A DNA stretch of 64,000 nucleotides from NCBI GenBank assembly GCA_003151595.1, contig PLXW01000046.1:1-64000 (forward strand), in the 5' to 3' direction. This DNA is from Myxococcales bacterium. GTDB lineage: Bacteria; Myxococcota; Polyangia; Polyangiales; Polyangiaceae. A program made the position numbers and the translations under genes. The number at the start of each line of letters is the position of its first letter. Positions within the stretch are counted from its first letter, which is position 1. Under the pieces are notes generated by a model. It worked only from the letters and a program-made list of their open reading frames with translations, made no database searches and had not been told where the DNA came from. This document shows, one piece after another, positions 1 through 7,464 of this stretch.

Positions 1-173
1 TTACACGGAATTTCGGACACCTCCGCCGCGCTCCGCTTTGGCGAAGTTCCGACCTCCCGAGCACTGAGGCCGGCGTCGGGCGATCGCGCCGGAGTCTCTT
101 CTCCTCGACCTTCGCTCGCGCCTCGCGCCGCGCCCACCCGCCCGAGCGACGCGTAGTTACTCCGTCTCCCCGC

Positions 174-549
174 GCCAGACCGCGACACCGGCGCTCCGGT
201 AGCGCGGTCCGCAGCGTCCCTTCGCGCAGTCTCCGCGTCAGACCGCGCGACCGACGCTCCCCTGGCGCGATCCACCGCGTCCCTTCGCGCAACCTCCATG
301 TCAGACCGCGCGACCGACGCCGCCCTAGCGCGGTCCGCCGCGTCCCCTCGCGTGACCACCACGTCAGACCTCGAGTCTGACCCGTGAGACCGCGCAAGCA
401 CCGCGTCAGACCGCGTGACCGACGCTGCCCTGGCGCGGTCCACCGCGTCCTCTCGCGCAACCACCGCGTCAGACCGCGGGTCCGCCCCGTCAGACCGCGC
501 AACGGACGCTGCCCTAGCGCGATCCCTCCCGTCCACCGCCCGGTCTCCC
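174..549. repeat. 21-bp / 63-bp degenerate tandem repeat array
   Basis: The phrase GTCAGACCGCG recurs with starts near 235, 298, 361, 403, 466 and 487. The spacings are 63, 63, 42, 63 and 21 bp, all multiples of 21, so the base unit is 21 bp and the usual higher-order unit is 63 bp. Because 21 is divisible by 3, frames stay open across it. On the minus strand one frame is open from about position 650 to the left edge and would encode an Ala/Arg/Asp-rich 21-residue repeat (for example ARRDAVDRARGASVARSD), with an ATG at 299. That frame could be the end of a repeat protein running off the window, but no ribosome site or recognisable domain supports it. Nothing else is visible in 1-754. Confidence 0.7.
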
Positions 550-754
550 CCGTTCCCACGCGCAACCCGCGCCTCGCTTGCCGCACGCCCCGCAACCCCA
601 CGAAATCCCGCGCGTCCCAACTTTCGTCGGAAATCGTCATCGCGTTTTCGTCAGTTCGGCTTCCTGAACACAAACCCAAATATGGGGGTTGCAGTTCGGA
701 CCCCTGGCCGAAGTCAACGGCGCGCGAATGCAGATGAGGAGAGGAGGTGAAAAC

Positions 755-1285
755 ATGTCCATCAATCAAAACAACGCAAAGATCGTCTCCACTTGCGGCC
801 AGCGGCTCGAAGCGCTGACCAAGTTCGTGAAGGCGAAGACGGCGATAAAGGTCAGCGGCAAGCCGATGAAGCTCGCCGAGCTGACCGCCATCTACCAGGC
901 CGCAATCGACACCCGCACCGCGCTCGTTCCGCAACGTGCGGCGTTCGATAAGGCACTCGACGCTCGTGACAGCGCAGAAGAACTGCGCCAAGCGACCGAC
1001 AAGTTGCTGAAGGCCTGGGTCGTCAACGAGTTCGGCGCCGACAGTCAGGAGGCGCAGGAATTCGGGTTTCTCCCGCCCAAGATCCGGGCAAAGTCTGCCG
1101 CTACGAAGGCCACGGCTGTCGAGAAGGTTCTCGCCACGCGCAAGGCACGGCACACGATGGGGAAGCGTCAGAAGGCCGACATCAAGGGGACCATCGTGGC
1201 CCCCACAGCGCCGGCTGATCCGGCGATCACGACGTCCGTGGCGACTCCCGCCACGACCGTCACGAACGGAGTCGCGGGGCACTAG
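755..1285 (+). CDS. Hypothetical basic protein, 176 aa
   Basis: I do not recognise a named family. The ATG at 755 is chosen because a strong AGGAGGTG lies at 742-749, 5 bases upstream; an earlier ATG at 689 has no such site. Residues about 1-100 are predicted helical, with evenly spaced Ala, Lys, Glu and Leu. Residues about 105-150 are very rich in Lys/Arg/Ala (KSAATKATAVEKVLATRKAR), as in nucleic-acid-binding proteins, and the C-terminal 25 residues are a Thr/Ala/Pro tail. There is no signal peptide or membrane segment. It stands alone between the repeat array and a lipoprotein gene. Its stop codon sits in the loop of a GC-rich hairpin. A nucleoid-associated role is only a guess. Confidence 0.7.
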   Translation: MSINQNNAKIVSTCGQRLEALTKFVKAKTAIKVSGKPMKLAELTAIYQAAIDTRTALVPQRAAFDKALDARDSAEELRQATDKLLKAWVVNEFGADSQEAQEFGFLPPKIRAKSAATKATAVEKVLATRKARHTMGKRQKADIKGTIVAPTAPADPAITTSVATPATTVTNGVAGH

Positions 1286-1292
1286 CCCCGCG
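1273..1292 (+). terminator. GC-rich stem-loop over the stop codon, terminator-like
   Basis: CGCGGGGC (1273-1280) and GCCCCGCG (1285-1292) form a perfect 8-bp stem with loop ACTA. The TAG stop of the 176-aa gene spans the loop and the first stem base. No T-run follows, so this is not a canonical intrinsic terminator. It may protect the mRNA 3' end or mark a Rho-dependent end. Confidence 0.4.
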
Positions 1293-1351
1293 CTCCTCAC
1301 AACAAGTCGCGCTGCCCTAGACCACTCGAGTCGACGCGCAGCACGGCGGAT

Positions 1352-1392
1352 GGACCGACTGGGTGTGCGGGGTTCGATTCCTCGCCGGTCCT
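1352..1392 (+). other. tRNA acceptor/T-arm minihelix relic
   Basis: A T-arm with the canonical TTCGATT loop (1373-1379) is closed by a 5-bp stem (1368-1372 with 1380-1384). Bases 1386-1391 (CGGTCC) pair with GGACCG at 1352-1357, giving an acceptor-like helix. D-arm and anticodon arm are absent, only about nine bases lie between the helices, and there is no CCA. No cloverleaf can be drawn through the flanks, so this is not a functional tRNA. It may be the remnant of a tRNA broken by integration, or a chance hairpin. It lies just upstream of the lipoprotein start at 1461. Confidence 0.35.
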
Positions 1393-1460
1393 CGAAAGAA
1401 TCCGAGCGTCATCCACTCGGGCGACAAGCGGCGCGAAAGGCGTGTGCTACGCCTCGCCCC

Positions 1461-3725
1461 ATGCGAACCGCCCATGTCGTCGCTTGCGCTTCAGCTCTCT
1501 TGCTCGCGACCGGCGCGCTCGCCGCCGGGTGCATCTCGAGCAACGGCAGTGCGCCCGACGCCGGGAGCGATGACTCCGGAGCGTTCGACGCCTTCGTGCC
1601 GAACGGCGACGCCGCATCGGGCGACGCAGGTCCGGGAGACGCGGGCTCGTTCGACGCTGGATCGTTCGACGCCGCAGTGTTCAACACGCCAATCGATTTC
1701 GGCCTCGTGAACTGCGGAACCGGGACGGCGAGCAAGACGTTCTCGTTCACGAACCCGGGCGCAGTTCCCCTTTCCTACTCCGCAAGCGTCGGCGGCTCTG
1801 CAGTCTTCAGCATCGACGGGCCGAGCTCCGGCACGATCGCGCCCGGAGCGACGGCATCGATCACGATCGTCGCCTCTACGATTCCGACAACGTCGATCGC
1901 GGGAACCCCCATCACCGGAACGTTGGGACTCCAGCTCCAGATCCCCAATGGGGGCAGTACTCCATTGATCCCGCTCACCGTGACGCCGCAAGGCGGGTCG
2001 CTCACCGTGAGCCCCACGCTCGCCGGCTTCGGACAGGTGCAGCTCGCGACCAGCGGCGCGCCGATCCCGCTCACGATCGCCAACGTCGGCAACGCGCCGG
2101 TCTCGATCACGTTCGGCGGCGCGACCAACGACGCCGGCGCCGCGGACACGGAGTTCGGCGTCACGTATCCGAGCGCGCCCGCGGCTCTCACCATCGCGGC
2201 CGGTGCATCGATCGACGGAGACGCGGGCGCTGCCGCGACGTTCGCGCCGACCACGGCGGGTCTCAAGGCCGTGATGGCGTCCATTCAGACGACCGACCCG
2301 CTGTGCGCGTCGGCGACGTCGGTCGCGATGAGCGGCACCGGCACCGCCGCGCAGGTCACCGTCGGCCCCGATCCCCTCCCCTTCGGCACCACACTGTGCG
2401 GCCAGACCGGAGCGCAGCTGCAAGTGACGATCAAGAACTCGTCGCCGGCATCCGTGAGCTTCACCGACGCGCTCACCCTCGGCGGGAGCTCGCCGTTCAC
2501 GATCAGCACGAGCGGCAGCACCGTCCCCGGCGGCACGCTTCAGAACCCTGGCCTGGCGACGATCACCGTCACGCCGAAGAAGATCAGCGCGCCCGCCAGC
2601 GTCGTCCCCGGCGCGTTCAACGACACGCTCACCGTGACGCCGACGGCGCCCGGCGTGAGCCCCACGACGATCTCGCTGCAGCAGTCGGCCGCCGGCGCGA
2701 TCCTCGCGGTGTCGATGGCCAACAAGGCGTTCGGCACGGTGCAGAACCAGTCGTCGTCGCTCCCCTTCATCGTGACCAACAGCGGCAACCGCGACGCTCC
2801 GCTCACGCTCACGCCGAGCGGCGTCGGCTACAGCGCGTCGTTCACCACGAGCGCGACCGCGGTCGCCGACGGTGGCACGGCCTCGGGCAACGTCACGTTC
2901 GTCCCGTCGTCGAACGGCGCCGACAACGGCGCGCTCACCGTGACGACGACGCAAGCGCTCTGCGCGATCACGCCGCCCGCGGTCAACGTCACGGCGACGG
3001 GCGCGGTGCCCGTCGCGCAGTACGCGGCGACTCCGATCCCTGTCGGCTCGACGTGCGGCGGAGGCGCGGGGACGAGCGGCGGGCTCACCATCAAGAACAA
3101 CGGCAACTCGCCGCTCACGATCTCGAACGTCACCAGCCAGAGCGGCCACTTCACCTTCACGACGCCCGGCTCGATCGCCGCCGGAGGAAGCGCGTCGATC
3201 ACTGTGACCGCCTCGGCGATCGCGGTCGGCTCCGGCCCGCTCGGTGGCGCGACGCTCCCCGACGTCCTGGGCTTCCAGACGAACGAAGTCGGAAGCCCGA
3301 CCCACACGGTCCCCGTCACCGTCGCCGTGAGCGGCGCGAACCTCGCATTCTCGGGAGGCGGCACGGCGACGCTGACCACCTGTGGATCGGTCGGCTATGC
3401 GGTCACAAACACCGGCAACATGGACGGCTACATCACGGCCGGAGGCACGTACCCGAACGACGGCGACTCCGCGAACGACTCGAACATCTTCAGCTTCCAG
3501 GGGGCGTTCGCGTCGTCCACCCTCATCTCCGCCGGCGGAGCGCCGGTCGCCGATATCTTGAGCCACGCGGTCGGGATCTGCTTGCTCAGCGGCGTCTGCG
3601 CGCTCAGTGGCACCCAAACCTTCACGTCCACCAACGCCGTCGGAAGCCAGGTCGGGATCTGCGTCCCGCTCCCCGCGCTGAACATGTCGATCGCGTTCGG
3701 TTTCAACTGCACGCAGTGCTGCTGA
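1461..3725 (+). CDS. Choice-of-anchor D-like repeat lipoprotein, 754 aa
   Basis: The ATG at 1461 is chosen over the in-frame ATG at 1350 because it opens a clear lipoprotein signal peptide: two basic-polar residues, a hydrophobic stretch and a lipobox ending AAGC near residue 24. An Asp/Gly/Ser-rich linker (residues about 25-75) follows. The rest is about six immunoglobulin-like beta-sandwich repeats of about 100 residues, each with the pattern FG.V..G....K.F...N.G..P, typical of choice-of-anchor D/ASH-like domains of myxobacterial surface proteins. The C-terminus is Cys-rich (CTQCC). It is probably anchored on the outer membrane and exposed at the surface; binding partner unknown. It is transcribed toward the MFS gene, with only 9 bases between stop codons. 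Confidence 0.8.
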   Translation: MRTAHVVACASALLLATGALAAGCISSNGSAPDAGSDDSGAFDAFVPNGDAASGDAGPGDAGSFDAGSFDAAVFNTPIDFGLVNCGTGTASKTFSFTNPGAVPLSYSASVGGSAVFSIDGPSSGTIAPGATASITIVASTIPTTSIAGTPITGTLGLQLQIPNGGSTPLIPLTVTPQGGSLTVSPTLAGFGQVQLATSGAPIPLTIANVGNAPVSITFGGATNDAGAADTEFGVTYPSAPAALTIAAGASIDGDAGAAATFAPTTAGLKAVMASIQTTDPLCASATSVAMSGTGTAAQVTVGPDPLPFGTTLCGQTGAQLQVTIKNSSPASVSFTDALTLGGSSPFTISTSGSTVPGGTLQNPGLATITVTPKKISAPASVVPGAFNDTLTVTPTAPGVSPTTISLQQSAAGAILAVSMANKAFGTVQNQSSSLPFIVTNSGNRDAPLTLTPSGVGYSASFTTSATAVADGGTASGNVTFVPSSNGADNGALTVTTTQALCAITPPAVNVTATGAVPVAQYAATPIPVGSTCGGGAGTSGGLTIKNNGNSPLTISNVTSQSGHFTFTTPGSIAAGGSASITVTASAIAVGSGPLGGATLPDVLGFQTNEVGSPTHTVPVTVAVSGANLAFSGGGTATLTTCGSVGYAVTNTGNMDGYITAGGTYPNDGDSANDSNIFSFQGAFASSTLISAGGAPVADILSHAVGICLLSGVCALSGTQTFTSTNAVGSQVGICVPLPALNMSIAFGFNCTQCC

Positions 3726-3734
3726 GCGCGCGCG

Positions 3735-4976
3735 TCAGTCCGCAGTGACCGGCGAGGGTGTCGCCGCCGGCATGCGCGCGAGCACTCGAAGTGCGAGCAC
3801 GAAACCGATCGCGTTGAACCCGGCGGCTGCGAAGAACGCGACGCCGGGGATGTGCGGAGTCGCGTGCTCGGTGGCGAATCGCGAGAACAGCGCGGTGCCG
3901 AGCAGCGGGCCGAGGATCGCCGCGATGCCTCCGATGCTGTTGATCGATCCCTGAAGCTCGCCTTGCTCCGACGGGCCCACCTCGCGCGTGATCATCGCTT
4001 GCACAGCGGGGCCGCCGAGTCCCGCGAGCGCCAGCGGGAACGTGAACGCGAGCATCAACCAGCCGCGATCGGCCAACCCGAGCGCCGCCTGTCCGAGCAC
4101 GCCCATCGTCAACCCGATGATGAGCGCGCGCCGCTCACCGATCCGCGGCACGACCACGCGAACGAGCGCGCCCTGCACCACCGCCGTCGCGATTCCCGAC
4201 ACGACGAGCGAGAGCCCGACCATCCGGATCCCCCAACCGAAGCGCGCCTGCGTGTGCAGCGCCCAGATGCTCTGCAGGATCCACTGCGCCATGTACCCGC
4301 AGAAGATCGTCCCGGTCAGCCCGATCACGATGGGGTGACGCGCGAGCGCGCGCAGCGACCCGAGCGGATTGGCGCGCGCGAACGAGAACGGGCGCCGCTT
4401 CTCGCGCGGAAGCGACTCGGGGAGCACGAAGATCCCGTAGAGCATGTTCAAGAAGTTGAGCCCCGCGGCGACGAAGTACGGCACGCGAAGCCCGTAGTCG
4501 CCGAGCAGCCCGCCGAGCGCGGGACCCAAGATGAACCCGAGGCCGAAGACCGCGCCGATCATCCCGAAGCTCTGCGCGCGCTTCTCGGGGGGAGTGACGT
4601 CGGCCACGTAAGCGCCGGCGGCAGAGAAGCTCGCTCCGGTGATCCCGGCGATGGTGCGCCCGACGAAGAGCCACGACAGCGCGGGGGCGAAGCCGCTGAG
4701 CAGGTACGCGACGGCCGCGCCGAAGAGCGACAGGAGGATGACGGGGCGACGCCCGAATTGATCGCTGAGACCGCCGATGACGGGCGCGAACAGGAACTGC
4801 ATCGCCGCATACAGCGACACGATGACCCCGAAGTAGTGCGATGCGACGGCGAGATCGTCATGCACGAAGCTCGCGACGAGGCGCGGCGCGACGGGGATGA
4901 TCAGCCCGAGTCCGAGCGTGTCGAGAAGGACGGTGACGAGGACGAAGGCCGTACCGGCGCGGCGCGACTCGGACAT
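3735..4976 (-). CDS. MFS transporter, TetA/DHA1-like, 413 aa
   Basis: The length and about 12 hydrophobic segments fit the drug:H+ antiporter (DHA1) branch of the major facilitator superfamily. Between TM2 and TM3 it has the loop motif [11 protein letters not shown] (motif A), and near TM5 it has [10 protein letters not shown] (motif C of 12-TM antiporters). The overall pattern resembles TetA-type tetracycline exporters (opening [12 protein letters not shown]), but the real substrate cannot be read from sequence. The start codon overlaps the glnS stop in an ATGA, so the gene is translationally coupled to glnS and probably cotranscribed. No regulator gene of the TetR type is adjacent, which argues against a dedicated inducible resistance unit. 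Confidence 0.88.
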   Translation of the reverse strand: MSESRRAGTAFVLVTVLLDTLGLGLIIPVAPRLVASFVHDDLAVASHYFGVIVSLYAAMQFLFAPVIGGLSDQFGRRPVILLSLFGAAVAYLLSGFAPALSWLFVGRTIAGITGASFSAAGAYVADVTPPEKRAQSFGMIGAVFGLGFILGPALGGLLGDYGLRVPYFVAAGLNFLNMLYGIFVLPESLPREKRRPFSFARANPLGSLRALARHPIVIGLTGTIFCGYMAQWILQSIWALHTQARFGWGIRMVGLSLVVSGIATAVVQGALVRVVVPRIGERRALIIGLTMGVLGQAALGLADRGWLMLAFTFPLALAGLGGPAVQAMITREVGPSEQGELQGSINSIGGIAAILGPLLGTALFSRFATEHATPHIPGVAFFAAAGFNAIGFVLALRVLARMPAATPSPVTAD

Positions 4977-7363
4977 CAGCCGCCGAGCGCCTCGAGGAGG
5001 GCTTTGCGTACCGTCGCTGCGTCGGCCGATCCTTGCGTCTCGCGCATCGCCGCGCCGAGGAGAACGCCGAGGAGCTTGGTCTCGCCGCCGCGATAGCGCT
5101 TCACTTCGGCGTCGTGAGCCGCGACGACGCGCGCGATGGCGCTCGTCACCGCCGCGCGATCCTCGGTGCGCTCCAGCTTGAGCTCCTTCATGCGCGCTTC
5201 GGGATCGCCGCCGCGCTCGACGAGACTGGCCAGCAACGTCTTGGCTGCCGACGCGGTTACGCGAGCACCATCGACCAGCGCGACGAACCGCCCGAACGCC
5301 GCGCCATCGATCGGGAGCGTCGCGAGGTCGGCGTCTTTCGCGAGGCCGAGCAGATCGTTGAGCAACCAGCGAGCGATGAGGACCGCGTTGCCGTGCGCCG
5401 CGCGCGCCGCGTCGAAGTAGCGGGCGAGGGTGAGATCGCCGGTGAGCACGTCGGCGTCGTCTTTCGAGAGCTTCGCTTCGCGCTGGTAGAGATCGAAGCG
5501 CTCGACGAGCTCGGGGATCGCGGCGCGATTCTCGGCGCGAAGCTCGACGCGGGATTTCCTGTGACCCTCACCCCCCGGCCCCCTCTCCCGCAAGGGGAGA
5601 GGGGGAGTCAGCTCGGCGTCTCGTCTCCCCTCTCCCCTTGCGGGAGAGGGGCCGGGGGTGAGGGCTCGCGTCCACGTGTCCTTGAGCGCGATGATCCGAT
5701 TGAACACCGGCGCACCAGGGCGCGACTCGATCGGATCGACGAAGAAATACGCCTCGCGCAGGAACTGGTACCGCTCGCCCGCCACCGCGTTCTTCAGCGC
5801 CGGCTCGACTCGCGCGCCTTCGGCGACCGTGAGCGACGCCGGGTTGAGCACCTTCAGGAAATCTTCTTCTGCGTCCGGCTGCTCGACCGTGAACAAGCGA
5901 TCGTAGAGCCGCGCTTGCACCGGCAGCGATCGCGTCGCATGCACCCAGTGCAGCGTCCCCGACACCTTGCGCCCATCCGCCGGCGCGCCGCCTTGCGACG
6001 TCGCGTCGTACGTACAGCGAAGCTCCTCGATCGCGCCGGACGCACCGCGCACGACCTCGTTGCACTTCACCACGTACGCGCCGATGAGACGCACCTCGCG
6101 GCCGGGCGCGAGTCGCTTCCAGTCCTTCGGCGGAGCCTCGGAGAAGTCCCCTTGCTCGATGAGCACCTCGCGCCCGAACGGCACCGCGCGACTGCCGCCG
6201 CGATCCGGCTCGCCGGGCCACCACGGGAGCGTGATCTCTTCGTCGGGCTGCTCCTGCGGCCAGTTCGTGATCACGATCTTCAACGGGCGGAGCACGCCCA
6301 TCGCGCGAGGAGCACGCTCTTCCAGGTCCGCGCGGATCGCGAACTCGAGCTTGCCGATGTCGACCACGCTGTTGTTCTTAGCGACGCCGATCATCTCGGC
6401 GAAGTCTTGCAACGCCTCGGGCGTCACACCGCGCCGTCGCATTCCGGCGAGCGTCGGCATCCGCGGATCGTCCCACCCCGACACGCGCTTCTCGTTCACC
6501 AGCTGCAGCAACTTGCGCTTCGACATCACGGTGTAGCCGAGCGCCAGCCGCGCGAACTCGTACTGATGCGGCCGCGTCTCCCACGGCCCCAGGTTGTCGA
6601 GCACCCAGTCGTAGAGCTCGCGGTTGCTCTCGAACTCGAGCGTGCAGATCGAGTGCGTCACCCCTTCGAAGGCGTCCTCGAGCGGATGCGCGAAGTCGTA
6701 CATCGGGTAGATGCGCCACGCGTCGCCCGTGCGGTGGTGGTGCGCGTGACGGATCCGATAGAGCAGCGGATCGCGCATGAGCACGTTGGGATGCGCCATG
6801 TCGATCTTCGCCCGCAAGACGCACGCGCCGTCGGGGATCTCGCCGGCGCGCATCTGGCGAAAGAGCGCGAGGCTCTCCTCCACGGGCCGATCGCGGAAAG
6901 GGCCGTTCGTCCCGGGGCGATCGAATCCCCCACGCTGCTCGCGGATCGCGTCGACGCTCTGGCTGTCGACGTACGCCTTCCCTTCGCGCACGAGCCGCTC
7001 CGCGCACTCGTACATGCGCTCGAAGTAGTCCGACGCGAAGTAGAGGTTCTTCCCCCAGTCACCGCCGAGCCAACGCACGTCGTCTTGAATCGACTCGACG
7101 TAGCGCGTGTCTTCCGTCGTCGGGTTCGTGTCGTCGAAGCGCAGGTGCGCGCGCCCCTGATAGCGGCGGGCGAGCCCGAAGTTCAGGAGGATCGATTTCG
7201 CGTGCCCGATGTGAAGGAACCCGTTGGGCTCGGGAGGGAATCGCGTGACGACGCGCCCGCCGTTCTTCGCGGCGGCGAGGTCGGCGTCGACGATGTCCGT
7301 GAGAAAATTGGAAGGAGGATTGGCCGCAGGCGAAGTGCGAGACGCGCGTGACGATTCGGACAT
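4976..7363 (-). CDS. glnS: Glutaminyl-tRNA synthetase with C-terminal YqeY-like domain
   Basis: Class I aminoacyl-tRNA synthetase charging tRNA-Gln with glutamine in the cytoplasm. The ATP-binding HIGH motif is at residues 51-54, after PPEPNGFL, and the KMSKS equivalent is MSKRK near residue 280. The beta-barrel anticodon-binding domains run to about residue 565. The C-terminal 190 residues resemble the tRNA-binding GatB/YqeY domain that some GlnRS (for example in Deinococcus) carry, which makes the protein 795 aa instead of about 555. Between the two parts, residues about 567-600 are encoded by a paired palindromic element that keeps the frame open. The MFS start overlaps the stop. The acylase gene is divergent, about 100 bases upstream. 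Confidence 0.96.
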   Translation of the reverse strand: MSESSRASRTSPAANPPSNFLTDIVDADLAAAKNGGRVVTRFPPEPNGFLHIGHAKSILLNFGLARRYQGRAHLRFDDTNPTTEDTRYVESIQDDVRWLGGDWGKNLYFASDYFERMYECAERLVREGKAYVDSQSVDAIREQRGGFDRPGTNGPFRDRPVEESLALFRQMRAGEIPDGACVLRAKIDMAHPNVLMRDPLLYRIRHAHHHRTGDAWRIYPMYDFAHPLEDAFEGVTHSICTLEFESNRELYDWVLDNLGPWETRPHQYEFARLALGYTVMSKRKLLQLVNEKRVSGWDDPRMPTLAGMRRRGVTPEALQDFAEMIGVAKNNSVVDIGKLEFAIRADLEERAPRAMGVLRPLKIVITNWPQEQPDEEITLPWWPGEPDRGGSRAVPFGREVLIEQGDFSEAPPKDWKRLAPGREVRLIGAYVVKCNEVVRGASGAIEELRCTYDATSQGGAPADGRKVSGTLHWVHATRSLPVQARLYDRLFTVEQPDAEEDFLKVLNPASLTVAEGARVEPALKNAVAGERYQFLREAYFFVDPIESRPGAPVFNRIIALKDTWTRALTPGPSPARGEGRRDAELTPPLPLRERGPGGEGHRKSRVELRAENRAAIPELVERFDLYQREAKLSKDDADVLTGDLTLARYFDAARAAHGNAVLIARWLLNDLLGLAKDADLATLPIDGAAFGRFVALVDGARVTASAAKTLLASLVERGGDPEARMKELKLERTEDRAAVTSAIARVVAAHDAEVKRYRGGETKLLGVLLGAAMRETQGSADAATVRKALLEALGG
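5565..5664. repeat. REP-like twin palindrome inserted in frame in glnS
   Basis: Two arms of about 40 bp, 5565-5606 and 5626-5664, are near-perfect inverted repeats of each other, separated by about 20 bp. Each arm also folds on itself around CTCTCCCGCAAGGGGAGAG. The element is read by glnS as LTPGPSPARGEG followed by a mirrored PLPLRERGPGGEG. Peptides of this kind are familiar from dispersed palindromic elements (REP/BIME-like) that land in many unrelated bacterial genes. The insertion adds about 33 residues to a linker without a stop or frameshift. Confidence 0.85.
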
Positions 7364-7464
7364 GGGGAGCTCCGCGAAGCCCTTGCTAACACGGGGCGGG
7401 AGCTTCTCGAAACGGCGCGTTGGCGCGTGGACTTCCAGGTGCGCGTGCGGTCTCCTCGGCGTGA

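Noticed and set aside
174..549. CRISPR array
   Set aside because: The units are contiguous degenerate 21/63-bp repeats with no unique spacers and no cas genes.
1300..1392. Complete tRNA gene
   Set aside because: Only acceptor-like and T-arm pairing exist; no D-arm or anticodon stem can be formed.
3735..4976. A true tetracycline-resistance gene
   Set aside because: The family is right but the gene is coupled to glnS and lacks a TetR-type regulator; substrate left open.
5033..7351. Open plus-strand frame across glnS
   Set aside because: Opposite glnS motifs; product is low-complexity.
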